Part shown: in pieces, positions 62,204-64,000 of the stretch | Numbering within the stretch: the stretch's first letter is position 1 | Layout: each line of letters begins with the position of its first letter | Source: Woeseiaceae bacterium | GTDB taxonomy: Bacteria > Pseudomonadota > Gammaproteobacteria > Steroidobacterales > Woeseiaceae | Assembly: GCA_021773035.1 (NCBI GenBank) | Contig: JAJFKU010000074.1 | Coordinates: 1-64,000, forward strand | Reading direction: 5' to 3' | DNA: 64,000 bases | Position numbers and translations under genes: made by a program | Notes under the pieces: model-generated | Database searches by the model: none | Told to the model about the DNA's origin: nothing | The model's input: only the letters and a program-made list of their open reading frames with translations

Positions 62204-64000
62204 TTACTTGCCGAATCGTAAATCGAACTCGATACCGATATTGCGTCCGCGGCGCATGTCACCGAAGAATGCGCGCGGAAAGTTTGTCGAACAGGTTGAC
62301 GACGTGCAGCTGCCCGCTGGCGCCCCGGCAGCGGCGGTGTCAACCATACTGCCAAACAGGCCGCTTGCATAGATACTCAGCAACGGGTCCTGCAACCAAC
62401 GGGTGACCATAGAAGGCGCGTCTTCGTCGGTCAGGTTGCGGCCGTAGATTTTCGCTGTCCAGTTTTCGCCGGAGACCCCGAACTGCAGATCGACGATCGA
62501 AGCTTCCGGGACCCATGCCAGATTGTGAACCTGTACCGGCTTCTTATCCTCCCAGGAATAGTTCAGGTTGGCAAAGAACTCCCGGTCACCACCCAGGGGA
62601 CGGTTGAAGTCCAGAAAGGCGCTAAACTGATTCTCTGAACTCAGCGGGTACTGGTTGCCGACGATCGAACCGGTGCCGTTACCGTTAACGTCGTTACCCG
62701 TGCAGGCAACCGGATCGGTCAGGATGCCGCCGCCCGAGGTCATGGTCCACTCGAATTCATCGCAACCTTCGGTGAACTCGCTGTCGGCCAGCGCGTAGGT
62801 CATGCCGACGGTCACGCTCTCGGTTAGCAGGAGCTTGAGATCGAGTTCGACACCGAAGGTTTCGCCAGAGCCCTGGTTGGTCACGACCGATGTCGAGTCG
62901 CCGGTACCGCCGTCAGCCAGAGGTGTCGTCAGTTGCACGTTCTTCGCATCGATAAAAAATACCGCGGCGTTGGCGATCAGGCGCCCGTCCAGGGCGGTAT
63001 TCTTGATGCCGATTTCGAAGTTATCGGACTCTTCCTGCTTGTAGGTGGTTGTTGGTGGTATCAGCGTTGCGCCATCGGAACCGATAACGCCGCCCGGCTT
63101 GTAGCCCTTCGAGAAAACGCCGTACAGCAGCGTGTTTTCGTTGAGGCCGTAGTCGATAGTTATCCTGGGTGCGACTTCACTGAAGGAGTTCTCAAACGAC
63201 AGCATCGTGTCGAATTCGTTGCGGCTCTTCTTCTCGTCGAAGTAGCGCAGTTCCAGGGAGGCTGACAGGGCATCCGTGAAATCGTGCTCAACTGAGGCGA
63301 AGAAGGCGATGTTCTCTACGGTTTCCTCGCGTTCGACGGGGTCGATTCCGGCAAAGGTGATATCGCTGACTTCCTCTTCCTGATCATACAGGAACGCTCC
63401 GAACATCCATCGCGTTGCCCGGTCCGCCGGTGACTGAATCCGTGCCTCTATCGAGTAGTCACTGTAGTCGTTTACGCCGGAGGCGCAGAATGTGCACTCG
63501 ACTGTTTCCGGGGCCGGGGGAGCGAACGCATTGTAAATGTAGTTGACGGAACTGTGGTCCGAGTCGGAGCCCGTCTTGCGGTCTTCGTCTCTGCTGGCCA
63601 CCGAGGCGACGATTGACCAACCGTTGTTCAGTTCCAGGTCGGCCGACAGCGTGATGTAGGTAATGTCGCGATCGACACCCGAAAACGCCACGCCTGCCAG
63701 CTCGTTATAGGGGTCACCGCCAGGGAACAGCCCGGGCGGAAAAGCGCCGGGGATGTCGAATCCGGGTAACGGAGTATCCGGAATGCCCGGTACCACGACG
63801 GTTGTTACGGCAGGCCCGTCGTTCAGCGCAACGGTGTCACCCGGCCTGTTGATTTCGCCGCAATAGTATTGATTGTTGTTGGTGCTTCCCGTCCAGGTCC
63901 AGGCGGCGTTCGAGCGCGTGCCTGGCCTGCAGTTATTCATTTCCGCAGGCTGCAGGAAGAAGGGGCGTGTACCGTCGTCATCCTGCTGGTGACTGATACG
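62204..64000 (-). CDS. TonB-dependent receptor, C-terminal part (cut by window edge)
   Basis: The reading frame is open to the right edge of the window, so the N-terminus with signal peptide and plug is missing; about 598 residues are visible. The beta-barrel pattern is clear: YITLSADLELNNGW, YSIEARIQSPADRATRWMFGAFLYDQEEE, LRYFDEKKSRNEFDTMLSF, TLLYGVFSKGYKPGGVIG and the terminal NIGIEFDLRFGK. The GVFSKGYKPGG segment is typical of receptors for oligosaccharides or vitamin-like compounds. Cysteine pairs in the outer loops (ECTFCAS) could be disulphides. It is possibly co-expressed with the leuCD-like genes downstream, past the hairpin. Confidence 0.9.
   Translation of the reverse strand, partial: RISHQQDDDGTRPFFLQPAEMNNCRPGTRSNAAWTWTGSTNNNQYYCGEINRPGDTVALNDGPAVTTVVVPGIPDTPLPGFDIPGAFPPGLFPGGDPYNELAGVAFSGVDRDITYITLSADLELNNGWSIVASVASRDEDRKTGSDSDHSSVNYIYNAFAPPAPETVECTFCASGVNDYSDYSIEARIQSPADRATRWMFGAFLYDQEEEVSDITFAGIDPVEREETVENIAFFASVEHDFTDALSASLELRYFDEKKSRNEFDTMLSFENSFSEVAPRITIDYGLNENTLLYGVFSKGYKPGGVIGSDGATLIPPTTTYKQEESDNFEIGIKNTALDGRLIANAAVFFIDAKNVQLTTPLADGGTGDSTSVVTNQGSGETFGVELDLKLLLTESVTVGMTYALADSEFTEGCDEFEWTMTSGGGILTDPVACTGNDVNGNGTGSIVGNQYPLSSENQFSAFLDFNRPLGGDREFFANLNYSWEDKKPVQVHNLAWVPEASIVDLQFGVSGENWTAKIYGRNLTDEDAPSMVTRWLQDPLLSIYASGLFGSMVDTAAAGAPAGSCTSSTCSTNFPRAFFGDMRRGRNIGIEFDLRFGK

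Overview
The window looks like a chromosome segment from a marine or sediment gammaproteobacterium. The signs are moderately high GC, dense operons with ATGA-type stop/start overlaps, a complete FNR with its TTGAT-N4-ATCAA box, an NhaR-type regulator, OmpW, an Mrp antiporter and several large TonB-dependent receptors. Affiliation to a Woeseiaceae- or Steroidobacteraceae-like lineage is a guess from gene content. No rRNA, tRNA, CRISPR array or intact insertion sequence was found.

Layout. (1) 0-9.7 kb: unlinked small enzymes (DUF1801 protein, beta-lactamase-fold serine hydrolase, two-step hydrolases including an S9 peptidase and an amidohydrolase, a DUF4442 hotdog protein), then a large GT-C/TPR membrane protein and a LysE exporter. 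A 72-nt inverted repeat lies between convergent genes near 6.8 kb. (2) 9.7-18.3 kb: a FecI/FecR/STN-TonB-receptor signalling locus followed by a tricorn-type protease, which suggests regulated import and degradation of a peptide-like substrate. (3) 18.3-24 kb: a c-heme/porin fusion paired with a lipoprotein carrying two CX4CH motifs, divergent from an ECF sigma / zinc anti-sigma / subtilisin operon. (4) 24-28.5 kb: a TonB receptor with a clear terminator, a GNAT and a VOC protein. (5) 28.5-45.5 kb: a redox and cation-homeostasis block. It holds OmpW behind an FNR box, FNR, a CaCA exchanger, a long Mrp operon without a full MrpA but with three NuoL/M/N-like subunits, a BI-1 protein, a ribosome-hibernation-like protein, NhaR, two universal stress proteins and a CPA2 antiporter with an RCK domain.

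(6) 45.6-55 kb is the most interesting region: a tightly packed catabolic operon of CoA-transferase, HyuA, HyuB, GntR/UTRA regulator, dihydropyrimidinase-like hydrolase, histidine-rich NicO/UreH-like membrane protein, an 88-aa unknown and a bicupin ending in a histidine-rich tail. It reads as a metal-dependent pathway for opening a cyclic amide (hydantoin, lactam or dihydropyrimidine type), with built-in metal handling; I know of no described pathway with this exact set. (7) 55-62 kb: a second catabolic block with an HMG-CoA-lyase-like enzyme, a metal-motif-deficient amidohydrolase, an acyl-CoA ligase and a CpeT-like protein in one operon, a divergent CoA-transferase, and an isopropylmalate-dehydratase pair without other leucine genes. 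Together they suggest degradation of a branched C5-C6 dicarboxylic acid through a CoA ester. The window ends inside a TonB receptor that reads from the right edge.
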